Positions 15,462 through 22,791 of a stretch of 22,791 nt of DNA are shown in pieces. Under the pieces are notes generated by a model, which did no database searches, was not told the origin of the DNA, and saw only the letters and a list, made by a program, of their open reading frames with translations. Made by a program: the position numbers and the translations under genes. Each line of letters starts with the position of its first letter. Positions within the stretch are counted from its first letter, which is position 1. Origin of the DNA: Magnetococcales bacterium (GTDB taxonomy: Bacteria; Pseudomonadota; Magnetococcia; Magnetococcales; JADFYX01); assembly GCA_015232795.1 (NCBI GenBank), contig JADFYX010000011.1, forward strand, positions 1 to 22,791, given 5' to 3'.

Positions 15462-15468
15462 CAAAGAG

Positions 15469-18400
15469 TTACCCTTCGCTACTCTTTTTAGATTTCATTC
15501 TAATACCACGTCGTGGAGTAGAAGCTTTATCAGCAGTATTCGGCTTAGCAGGAGTTTTAGCTACTGGCTTTTTAGCTGCTGGACTTTTAGCTACAGCAGC
15601 CGAAGCCTTGGTGGTTGTTGTACTCTTGCCAGTTTTAGCTTCTGGTTTAACTGCTGGTTTAGCTGCTGGTTTAGCTGCTGGCTTTTCACTCACCGTTGCT
15701 TTAGCCGTTGCTGGTTTACTATTTGCCGTTGCCCTCGGGGTTTTAGGCTTGGTTACACTATCACTTGTCCTAGAGACAACAGCTACAGCTTCTGCCTTAG
15801 CTGCTGCTGCAGATGCCATGGCAATACTTGCTGTTGTGAATGAAGGACCGCTCTCTTTGGAAAAGTCATCATCATCCAAACTATCTGGATGTTTAAAAGC
15901 ACTGGCAAATGTTACACAACCAAGAGGTATAACCAACAGGGTCAATATAGTTGAAACCAATACACCAAACAGCAATGAGACCGCCATACCCCGGAAGATA
16001 AAGTCACTCATGATGACACTGGAGCCAGCAACCAAGGCAAGAGCAGTAATTACAATAGGCCGGGTTCTAGCCTTACAGGATAGAATCACAGCATCACGCA
16101 CATTTACCCCGTTATAGATCTCCTGCTGGGCAAAATCAACTAGCAGGATTGAGTTACGCACAATAATACCAGCCAAGGCGATAAATCCGATCATTGAGGT
16201 AGCTGTAAATTTAGCATCCATAATCATGTGGCCAGGAACAATTCCCAACAATGTCAAGGGAATTGGTGCCATTATAATGGCAGGAAGGGTAAAGTTACCA
16301 AACTCCCAGACCACCAACATATAGATTAAAATAAGAGCAACACCAAAAGCCATTCCCATATCGCGGAAGGTCTCAAAGGTAACAGTCCACTCACCTGTCC
16401 ACTCAAAGCCACTTTTGGAATATGTATCTGGCGGCCCAAGAAACTCGCCAGATATTACATGTCCATCAGGAGTTGTATAGTCCTTTAACTTTTCGTCAAC
16501 CTCCATCATGCTATAGATCGGAGCATCCAATAGCCCGGTTACTTCACCCGTAATATACTCCACAGGACGCAGATCTTTATGGTAGATGATTGGATCTTGC
16601 TGACCTTTTACAAAATGGCCCAACTCACCCAATGGTACTATACCTCCAGCAGGAGAGGAGATTGGCAGATCAGCCAAGCTGGTAATTTTTGAACGAATAG
16701 CCATTGGTACTTGAAGAACAATATAGGTAGGCTCCAGAACATTACCCCGTTTTACATCTCCCAGCCTCGCACCACCCATAGCCATACCAAGGTTACGGTT
16801 AATAGCATCTACTGATATTCCCCGTCGTACAGCTTTTTCTGAATCAACCTCAAAACGCCACAACTCAAAATCTTGTTGCATGTAGTTATCCACATCAACA
16901 ATACCCTCGGCCTCTTCAAACAGCTTGGTAATGTGATTAGCTACCGCATGGCGAATCTGCGGTGTTGGTCCTGTTACCTCAGCAACAACGGATTGTAAAA
17001 CTGGAGGGCCAGGAGGCATTTCAACCACCTGTATTTTAGCTCCGGCTGAGTGGGCAAGAGGAGTTAAAAGTAAGCGGACAGCTTCAGCTATATCATGGCT
17101 GGTTCTATCCCTTTTACTCTTATGCAAAAGCTGAACTTGAATATCGGCTTCCCAGGAGTTTCTCCGCAAATAATAGTGGCGCACCATACCGTTAAAGTTA
17201 AACGGCGATGCTGTACCCACATAGGTTTGCAACGCTGTGACCTCTGGCACTTCATCCCTGATTTTTTGGGTTAAAAGATTGGCAAGATTAGCAGTCTTGG
17301 GCAGTGCGGTTCCCTCGGTCATATTGAGGACCACATTAAACTCTGGTTTATTATCCAGAGGCATAATTTTGACTGTCACATCGGTAGTATAAAATAGTAA
17401 ACAAGAACCTGCAAAACCAGCTATCAAGGCTAGAAGAAAACCATAACCCTTTATTTTGCTATCTAGGAGTGCAGGTATAACTGCACGATACATTTTCTCT
17501 AATCTTTCTGTTGATTTATGCTCATTTTCTGAATGAATGTGCAAAGAGCGCATACTCGGCTTGATAAGCTGGGCTAACCAAGGGGTAAAAACAAAAGCCG
17601 CAAATAGGGAGAAGAGCATTGCAACTGATCCCAAAACCGCAATTGGCATCATGTATGGTCCCATCATGCCTCTTACAGCAGCCATTGGCATTAAAGCAGC
17701 GATAACGGTAAAAGTTGCTAAAATTGTCGGGTTGCCAACTTCACGAACCGCATCAATTGAGATAAGGTGGCAACAGTTATCCTCTAGTAGCCATCGTCGA
17801 TAGATATTTTCTACCACCACAATTGCATCATCCACCAAGATACCAATAGAGAAGATAAGGGCAAACAGACTCACCCTATCGATGGTGAGGCCGAGTATCC
17901 AGGCAGAAAAAACAGTCATCAAAATAACGACAGGAATAACTACCAAGGTCACGACTGCGGGTTTAAATCCCAGTGCATACCATACCAAAAGAGTAACCGC
18001 AGAGGTGGCGACAACCAGCTTAAAGAGAAGCTCATTTACCTTCTCGTTTGCAGTTTCACCGTAGTTACGGGTAACAGCAACATTCACATTATTGGGAATT
18101 AAAATTCCCTTTAACTCTTCAATACGGCTTAAAATATCATTTGCAACCGTTACACCGTTGGATCCCATTTTTTTAGCAACGGCAATTGTAACCGCTGCTG
18201 CCGCGGATGTTGGAACTGCATCACCAGTATAAGCAGGACCAGTGGTGTAGGTAACCATCTGCTTGGTCTCTTCCGGTCCTGAGAAGACTTGAGCAACATC
18301 ACGCACATAAATTGGCGAACCAAACCTTGTACCAACCATCAGTTGAGATAGATCATAGGCATTGCGAATATAGGTTCCGGTAATTACCCGATAGCCAGTG

Positions 18401-19140
18401 TCTTCAGACTCAACGCTACCGATATCTTTCTCACTGTTGGCAGTTTTAATAGTCTGGGCGATTTGATCCAGGCTTATTCCAAACCCAGATAGCCTTTCGG
18501 GGAATACCTCCACACGAATCTGCTGAGAACGACCTCCAACAATAAAGCCCTGGCTACTGTTTTTAACCTCATTTAGTTTTTGCAAAACATCTAAAGAGAG
18601 CACCCGCAAAGCACTGTCATCTACCTCGTTAGACCACAAGGTGAGGGTAACAATAGGCACATCGTCAACTGATTTTGGTTTAACCAGAGGGGGTTTTACA
18701 TCAGGTGGCATCAGATCCATATTGGACTGAATTTTATCATATAGTTTGACTAAGGATGCTTCCATATCCTCACCAACGTCAAACTCTACTGTGATCATGC
18801 CCTGACCACGCATGGAAGCAGAATAGACATGCTTCACACCGGGTATTTCACTCATAATCCGCTCTAGGGGAGATGTCACCAAGGAGGTAACCTGCGCGGA
18901 TGACGCACCGCCATATTGGACAAAAATATCCACCATTGGTACAGATATCTGGGGGTCTTCCTGCCGTGGTGTCAACATCAAACCCATAAGCCCCATTGCC
19001 AAACAGGCAAAGAGAAATAGAGGGGAGAGTGGAGAGTGGATAAAAGCCTTAGCCATCATCCCGGCAACACCCAGACTTTGCGCGTCAGGGTGTTCCAGGC
19101 TCGGTTTTGGTGGTGGCGTCAACTCAGATGATGTGCTCAT
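15469..19140 (-). CDS. RND-family transporter permease (AcrB/HAE1-like) with Ala/Lys/Pro-rich C-terminal tail
   Basis: 1223 residues from the ATG at 19140; a TTG at 19158 would add six. It is the inner-membrane proton-driven pump of a tripartite exporter. Visible features include TM1 near 40-56, the early porter motif TSPLERIMSEIPGV, and TM4 SIGILVDDAIVVVENIYRR with the paired Asp437-Asp438 needed for proton translocation. The second half has the matching TM cluster (IALAGIIVRNSILLVDF, about 986-1003). The canonical protein ends near 1085. The last 140 residues start with an acidic DDDD stretch and continue as a repetitive tail of AAKP, KPA and SPAAKK units, like histone H1-type tails, predicted cytoplasmic and disordered. 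The MFP gene is about 40 bases upstream. No TolC-type gene is in the window. Substrate unknown. Confidence 0.95.
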   Translation of the reverse strand: MSTSSELTPPPKPSLEHPDAQSLGVAGMMAKAFIHSPLSPLFLFACLAMGLMGLMLTPRQEDPQISVPMVDIFVQYGGASSAQVTSLVTSPLERIMSEIPGVKHVYSASMRGQGMITVEFDVGEDMEASLVKLYDKIQSNMDLMPPDVKPPLVKPKSVDDVPIVTLTLWSNEVDDSALRVLSLDVLQKLNEVKNSSQGFIVGGRSQQIRVEVFPERLSGFGISLDQIAQTIKTANSEKDIGSVESEDTGYRVITGTYIRNAYDLSQLMVGTRFGSPIYVRDVAQVFSGPEETKQMVTYTTGPAYTGDAVPTSAAAAVTIAVAKKMGSNGVTVANDILSRIEELKGILIPNNVNVAVTRNYGETANEKVNELLFKLVVATSAVTLLVWYALGFKPAVVTLVVIPVVILMTVFSAWILGLTIDRVSLFALIFSIGILVDDAIVVVENIYRRWLLEDNCCHLISIDAVREVGNPTILATFTVIAALMPMAAVRGMMGPYMMPIAVLGSVAMLFSLFAAFVFTPWLAQLIKPSMRSLHIHSENEHKSTERLEKMYRAVIPALLDSKIKGYGFLLALIAGFAGSCLLFYTTDVTVKIMPLDNKPEFNVVLNMTEGTALPKTANLANLLTQKIRDEVPEVTALQTYVGTASPFNFNGMVRHYYLRRNSWEADIQVQLLHKSKRDRTSHDIAEAVRLLLTPLAHSAGAKIQVVEMPPGPPVLQSVVAEVTGPTPQIRHAVANHITKLFEEAEGIVDVDNYMQQDFELWRFEVDSEKAVRRGISVDAINRNLGMAMGGARLGDVKRGNVLEPTYIVLQVPMAIRSKITSLADLPISSPAGGIVPLGELGHFVKGQQDPIIYHKDLRPVEYITGEVTGLLDAPIYSMMEVDEKLKDYTTPDGHVISGEFLGPPDTYSKSGFEWTGEWTVTFETFRDMGMAFGVALILIYMLVVWEFGNFTLPAIIMAPIPLTLLGIVPGHMIMDAKFTATSMIGFIALAGIIVRNSILLVDFAQQEIYNGVNVRDAVILSCKARTRPIVITALALVAGSSVIMSDFIFRGMAVSLLFGVLVSTILTLLVIPLGCVTFASAFKHPDSLDDDDFSKESGPSFTTASIAMASAAAAKAEAVAVVSRTSDSVTKPKTPRATANSKPATAKATVSEKPAAKPAAKPAVKPEAKTGKSTTTTKASAAVAKSPAAKKPVAKTPAKPNTADKASTPRRGIRMKSKKSSEG
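15642..15685 (-). repeat. Twelve-base tandem repeat within the RND tail
   Basis: A 12-base unit (ctggtttagctg on the plus strand) repeats about three and a half times, with one substitution in the first copy. It encodes the AAKPAAKPAVKP part of the tail and suggests growth by slippage. Confidence 0.7.
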
Positions 19141-19182
19141 ATTGTTTTTCCCAAACAAAAAACTAGAAAAACGGTGAGGTCT

Positions 19183-20373
19183 TTAATAAGTAGCTGCCTT
19201 ATTACCGTCACCGCTCTCAGAGGCCGAGGAGTCACCCATACCGGATGTTAAACCGTTGGAACCAACGAGAAGAATTCGCTCGCCAACCCTTAATCCAGAG
19301 AGGATACCAACCAAATCTTCGCCAACCAAACCCCCAAGACGCACAAGACGTTGCTCAACTTTGCCATCTTCTTTCACGATAGAGACCGCAGGCAAACTGC
19401 CACGCCAAATTACTGATGTCTTTGGAATAGTAGGGATATTTCTCTCAGGTGAGGTAATATCAGGAATCATTACCTCAGCATACATGCCTGGGCCACCAGG
19501 AGAACTTTTGGGTAAGTCCAATTTAACTGTCACTGTGTGACGTTGGGGATCAGCCATAGGGAATATTTGCGCAACACGGGTATCTACCCGTGATTTACCC
19601 ACATCAAGCTTAGCAGATAAAATCATCCCTTTTTTCACCCCCGGCATTAAACGGGCAGGAATATCAACCTTAATCTGCAAATGCCGGGTGTCAGCAAAAC
19701 TTAACAGAGGCATTCCCGGCTGTACCGTATCACCAACTTCAACATGTTTGGCAACTATAACACCAGAAAAAGGGGCAATAGAACGGGTATCTCTTATGGA
19801 TGAGTCCAACTCACGAAGCTGGGCTTCGGCCTGAACCATGCCATATCGGGCTTGGTCAATTTGCGTACCTTGAGCATAGATCTGCGCACGACGGGTTATT
19901 TCAGGATTATCCACCCCAGCCATATCGGCAACTGGCCTTGTAAGCACCCTGTCAAACAGACGTGGCATATCCATACCCATATTGTCTGAAGCCATTTGAG
20001 AGCCAGAATAGACCTGTCTTGTATACTGCACCCGAGCATTGCGGAATGCCGCTTTTGCCTTGGAGAGAGATGCTTTAGCTGCTTGTCTCTTGGCTACCAG
20101 GTTCTCTGTATCAAGAGCAACCAACACGGCCCCCTTGCGGAACCAGTCCCCCTCAACCCCAGCAATATGTTCTATCCGTCCCGGCATCTGGGCTGAAAAA
20201 GCCACTTCGCGGAAAGGAACAACTGTACCGCCTAAGGTAGTGGACGCACCTACTGGAGATGATTTTACGGTTATGATCTGATGATCACCCGCAGCAGAGG
20301 CATTGTAGCCACCACTGACAACCCAACCAACCATCAAAGCCAGCAGGGCAGGAGAAAAAATCTTATTCCTCAT
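19183..20373 (-). CDS. RND efflux periplasmic adaptor (membrane fusion protein, HlyD/AcrA family)
   Basis: 396 residues from the ATG at 20373. An in-frame TTG at 20391 is possible but lies within the likely ribosome binding region (AAGGATACAGGA). A signal peptide ends near ASA (26). The two half-lipoyl motifs are clear: MPGRIEHIAGVEGDWFRKG (63-81) and APFSGVIVAKHVEVGDTVQPG (200-220). They bracket a helical hairpin (about 92-195) that is longer than usual and contains a Met-rich segment (SQMASDNMGMDMPRLF, 125-140). A beta-barrel and a membrane-proximal domain follow (IPKTSVIWRG). It links the inner-membrane RND pump to an outer-membrane channel. It is directly upstream of the pump gene and about 30 bases after the SCP2-domain gene. 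Confidence 0.93.
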   Translation of the reverse strand: MRNKIFSPALLALMVGWVVSGGYNASAAGDHQIITVKSSPVGASTTLGGTVVPFREVAFSAQMPGRIEHIAGVEGDWFRKGAVLVALDTENLVAKRQAAKASLSKAKAAFRNARVQYTRQVYSGSQMASDNMGMDMPRLFDRVLTRPVADMAGVDNPEITRRAQIYAQGTQIDQARYGMVQAEAQLRELDSSIRDTRSIAPFSGVIVAKHVEVGDTVQPGMPLLSFADTRHLQIKVDIPARLMPGVKKGMILSAKLDVGKSRVDTRVAQIFPMADPQRHTVTVKLDLPKSSPGGPGMYAEVMIPDITSPERNIPTIPKTSVIWRGSLPAVSIVKEDGKVEQRLVRLGGLVGEDLVGILSGLRVGERILLVGSNGLTSGMGDSSASESGDGNKAATY

Positions 20374-20405
20374 GGATCCTGTATCCTTCAAATTTTAGTG
20401 GTAGA

Positions 20406-20801
20406 TTATACTCTTCCCATTACGGAGAAGGATTTTATAAAAGGTTTTGCCATGCGGGGATCTTTAATCATTGCACCATAATCACCAACTTTAAACTTTA
20501 ATTTGCGAGATGTATAAGCCATCCCCAAGCCCATCATACCAAGACCCTTGGCGATCCATTTTTTCCAATTGTCTTCAGAAGCCCGCAAATCCCAACTAAG
20601 CTCCTCTCCTCCATAAACAGCACCCTTAACTGCCTTGCCATCTTCCACAACTAATACACCGCGAGGGTTATCCTCACCTTCGATACCATAAGCTATGGTT
20701 GAAGTGAAATTTATCTTGGCCAGAGCATCTGCAAGCTCAGGTTCTTTGTTCCACTCTGCTTGAAAACGGGTCATCCACTCCTCTGAAAATAGATCAGCCA
20801 T
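20406..20801 (-). CDS. SCP2 sterol-binding-domain protein
   Basis: 131 residues, no signal peptide, so cytoplasmic. The single domain fits the SCP2/sterol carrier fold: a start WMTRFQAEWN, a strand pair TIAYGIEGED...RGVLVVEDGKAV, DLRASEDNWKKWI, and a C-terminal LKFKVGDYGAMIKDP that matches the lipid-pocket region of bacterial SCP2 proteins. The family binds lipids, sterols or acyl chains; the ligand here is unknown. It is the first gene after a 201-base gap and is followed within about 30 bases by the RND adaptor, so it probably opens the RND operon. This pairing suggests that the pump handles a lipophilic compound. Confidence 0.82.
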   Translation of the reverse strand: MADLFSEEWMTRFQAEWNKEPELADALAKINFTSTIAYGIEGEDNPRGVLVVEDGKAVKGAVYGGEELSWDLRASEDNWKKWIAKGLGMMGLGMAYTSRKLKFKVGDYGAMIKDPRMAKPFIKSFSVMGRV

Positions 20802-21002
20802 GGTTTTATATATCCCTTTTAATAAGTTTCTATTTATAAGTTTCGTTAATGTAGCAATACAGAATTAAGATGCGCTTTAAAATTATATTTATTCTTTGAC
20901 CCCACCAATCAAATCCTGCCTACATTAATACAATCACTCTTAATTGGCAAAGACTGGAGATGGTTTTTTTTTATCCGGCATATAAAAAGCCAGGAGGAAC
21001 CT
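20802..21002. other. 201-base gap between ABC permease and SCP2 gene
   Basis: No coding sequence is supported. On the minus strand the permease stop is followed by a short imperfect hairpin (CTGGC...GCCGG) without a U-run. Nearer the SCP2 gene an AT-rich stretch including TTATAAAT could hold a promoter, but no convincing -35/-10 pair with proper spacing was found. Confidence 0.4.
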
Positions 21003-21797
21003 CTAGACAATTAGCCGTTTTTTAAGCAATTGGACAGCAATAAAAAAAGTTAAAGTGGCATAGACAAACAGGGCAATTAAATGAAAAAGAAGATTTTCCA
21101 GGGGTAGGCCTATAGTCAGGGGACGAATTATGGCAACCACATGGGCAAGGGGCAACATATTAGCTACCAACTGCACAGTTGCCGGAAGAGAATCTACCGG
21201 ATAAAACACCCCGCAAAACAAGAACATGGGAGTCGTCACCAGAGTAAAATAATAGAGAAAAAAATCATAGTTGGGAGCTAAAGCTACCACCACCAACGCC
21301 ATGGATGTAAAGACCACACCGGATAAAAAAACCACAGGCAGAACAATAAATGCGGTGGGAGATGGTATGGAGCCTAAAAGATTACCGACAAAATATATCG
21401 CTACTCCTGATATGAGAGATTTTGTCGCCCCCCAAGCCACCTCACCTGCCACAATATCGACAACCCTAAGAGGAGTTGCCAACATAGCTTGAAAGGTGTT
21501 TTGCCGGGTCATACGGGTAAAGCCCCCATAGAGAGCCTCAAAAGTGGCAGTATTCATACTGCTGGCAGCCAGTATTCCTGAAGTAAGATAAACCAGATAG
21601 TCAACTTCTTCTATCTGCCCCACAAACCTTCCCAATCCATAACCCATACCCAACAGATAGAGAAAAGGCTCCCCCAATGTACCAATTAATGAGGTAACAG
21701 CACTCTTACTCCAGACCAGAAAATGTCTGCGCCATACCTGTACAAAACCTCTTTTTGGCAGAAATTTACCAAGCAAGTTTATAATATTGTTTATCAA
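21003..21797 (-). CDS. ABC-2 type transporter permease, NodJ-like
   Basis: 264 residues, about six membrane segments. Features of the NodJ/DrrB-type ABC-2 permease are VWRRHFLVWSKSAVTSLIGTLGEPFLYLLGMGYGLG near the N-terminus, the conserved FEALYGGFTRMTRQNTFQAMLATPL segment (86-110) and a FLFCGVFYPVDSLP motif (192-205). The start is a TTG whose last bases overlap the ATPase stop (TTGA, 21797-21794), so translation is coupled. NodIJ-type pairs export lipo-oligosaccharides in rhizobia; homologues elsewhere have unknown substrates, and no nod genes are visible here. Confidence 0.92.
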   Translation of the reverse strand: MINNIINLLGKFLPKRGFVQVWRRHFLVWSKSAVTSLIGTLGEPFLYLLGMGYGLGRFVGQIEEVDYLVYLTSGILAASSMNTATFEALYGGFTRMTRQNTFQAMLATPLRVVDIVAGEVAWGATKSLISGVAIYFVGNLLGSIPSPTAFIVLPVVFLSGVVFTSMALVVVALAPNYDFFLYYFTLVTTPMFLFCGVFYPVDSLPATVQLVANMLPLAHVVAIIRPLTIGLPLENLLFHLIALFVYATLTFFIAVQLLKKRLIV

Positions 21798-22705
21798 TCC
21801 TTCAACTCCCGCCCGGTTAGCTTTAAAAACACATCTTCTAAATTTGCGGGTCGCATAAGACAGGTCAAGTGGTGATGATCCCGGAAAAAACCAAGAATGG
21901 TATGAGCATCATCGGAATAAAAAAAGAGGGTATCCCCAACCTGTTCCATACGACCGGGGAGGTGGGATAACTCCTTTATATTGGCTAAATTTCCATTACC
22001 ACGTACCTCAACCACCTCTGGTTCCACATGGCGAGCAATTAATTGCGTTGGGGAGCCTTGGTCAAGAATTTGACCACGGTTTAAGATCAAAAGACGATCA
22101 CATAACTGTGCTGCCTCCTCCATATAGTGAGTGGTCAACAGCAAGGTCACACCTTGCTCTCGTAAGGCTCGTAATCTTTGCCAAATTAGATGTCGAGCCT
22201 GAGGGTCCAAACCGGTGGTAGGTTCATCCAAGACAATCAGATCTGGTGAAGCGACCAAGGAACGAGCAATCATCAAACGTCGCATCATTCCCCCTGATAA
22301 CTCACGAACCATGGCATTTTTGCGGTCTTCCAACTGCGCAAAAACCAACAATTCGTCCATTTTAGCCTGAACTTCTTTGTCCGACAGGCCAAAATAACGG
22401 CCATAAACCAACAAGTTCTCCCCAACAGAAAGATCTGGGTCTAAATTATCCTCCTGGGGGACCACACCTATCATTTTGGACAGGGTTGGATGTTCAGGAT
22501 ACATTGGTTGGTCAAATAGCTCCAGACGACCACCATCGAGATCGGTTAAACCAATTACCATCCGCAGAGTTGTGGATTTACCAGCTCCATTCGGACCTAA
22601 AATACCAAAACACTCACCTGCCATAATCTCAAAATCAATGCCAGCCACCGCTTTATGACCGGGATACTCTTTTTGAAGCCCTGCGGCCAAAACTACTTCT
22701 GCCAT
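21794..22705 (-). CDS. ABC transporter ATP-binding protein, NodI-like
   Basis: 303 residues. Walker A GPNGAGKST (37-45), Q-loop Gln84, signature LSGGM (136-140), Walker B LIVLDEPTTGLD (156-167) and switch His193 are all present, so it is an active ATPase. The C-terminal block ending in ANLEDVFLKLTGREL is typical of NodI/DrrA-like subunits. GAGG lies five bases before the ATG at 22705. It is the first gene of the series and overlaps the permease by four bases, forming a two-subunit exporter. Confidence 0.95.
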   Translation of the reverse strand: MAEVVLAAGLQKEYPGHKAVAGIDFEIMAGECFGILGPNGAGKSTTLRMVIGLTDLDGGRLELFDQPMYPEHPTLSKMIGVVPQEDNLDPDLSVGENLLVYGRYFGLSDKEVQAKMDELLVFAQLEDRKNAMVRELSGGMMRRLMIARSLVASPDLIVLDEPTTGLDPQARHLIWQRLRALREQGVTLLLTTHYMEEAAQLCDRLLILNRGQILDQGSPTQLIARHVEPEVVEVRGNGNLANIKELSHLPGRMEQVGDTLFFYSDDAHTILGFFRDHHHLTCLMRPANLEDVFLKLTGRELKD

Positions 22706-22791
22706 ACCACCCTCTACTGATCAATAAGATTTGAAGATAAAAAATATCTCCGGTATCTTGTTACTAAAAGCGAGATTAATCAACCATATCT

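Noticed and set aside
15608..16117. A 169-codon plus-strand open frame opposite the RND tail
   Set aside because: It is a shadow of the Ala/Lys-rich low-complexity coding strand; the RND frame is continuous and conserved.
21003..22705. True nodulation genes nodI and nodJ
   Set aside because: The proteins fit the NodIJ family, but no other nod gene is present and the family is widespread outside rhizobia, so the symbols were not assigned.
1..22791. CRISPR arrays, tRNA or rRNA genes, insertion sequences
   Set aside because: No regularly spaced repeats, no cloverleaf or rRNA-like sequence, and no transposase or integrase was recognised on reading both strands.

Overview
This window looks like chromosomal DNA of a moderately AT-rich Gram-negative bacterium. 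The evidence is a lipoprotein with a clear lipobox, an RND pump with its periplasmic adaptor, several secreted proteins, a bacterial-type TrmB and a NodIJ-like ABC exporter. Nothing in it (no rRNA, no strongly diagnostic marker) lets me name the genus. By eye the left half (sensor kinase and caspase genes) is more AT-rich than the RND/ABC half.

Left part (1-4870): a 404-base non-coding leader carries a good sigma70-type promoter and, just before the first gene, an intrinsic-terminator-like hairpin. Then come a tiny secreted ORF that looks like an internally deleted ABC-type periplasmic binding protein and, coupled to it by an ATGA overlap, a very large hybrid histidine kinase (CHASE-PAS-PAS-HisKA-HATPase-REC-REC-HPt). 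A long inverted repeat closes this unit.

Middle part (4876-12410): a three-gene extracytoplasmic caspase neighbourhood. A secreted caspase/SUMF protein (minus strand) diverges from a WD40-caspase lipoprotein (plus strand). Downstream of the lipoprotein, across a 340-base intergenic element full of hairpins, lies a secreted coiled-coil/SUMF protein. The two SUMF proteins also share a homologous helical, TPR-like module with a conserved Cys pair. Both SUMF domains lack the catalytic cysteines of formylglycine-generating enzyme, so they are more likely binding modules than oxidases. The WD40-caspase keeps its His/Cys dyad but stops early. This set is the best candidate here for an incompletely described system, perhaps proteolytic signalling or conflict biology at the cell envelope.

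Right part (12473-22705), all minus strand: in transcription order, a NodI-like ABC ATPase, a NodJ-like permease, a SCP2-domain protein, a membrane fusion protein, an RND permease with a 140-residue Ala/Lys/Pro tail, two low-complexity secreted proteins, a LolA-like periplasmic protein and trmB. Tight spacing (overlap or gaps of tens of bases or less, with one gap of about 200 and one of about 95) suggests one or two operons devoted to envelope export or lipid handling, with trmB at the end. A second copy of the hairpin-type intergenic element lies in the 95-base gap.

No tRNA, rRNA, CRISPR array, transposase, integrase or reverse transcriptase was recognised.
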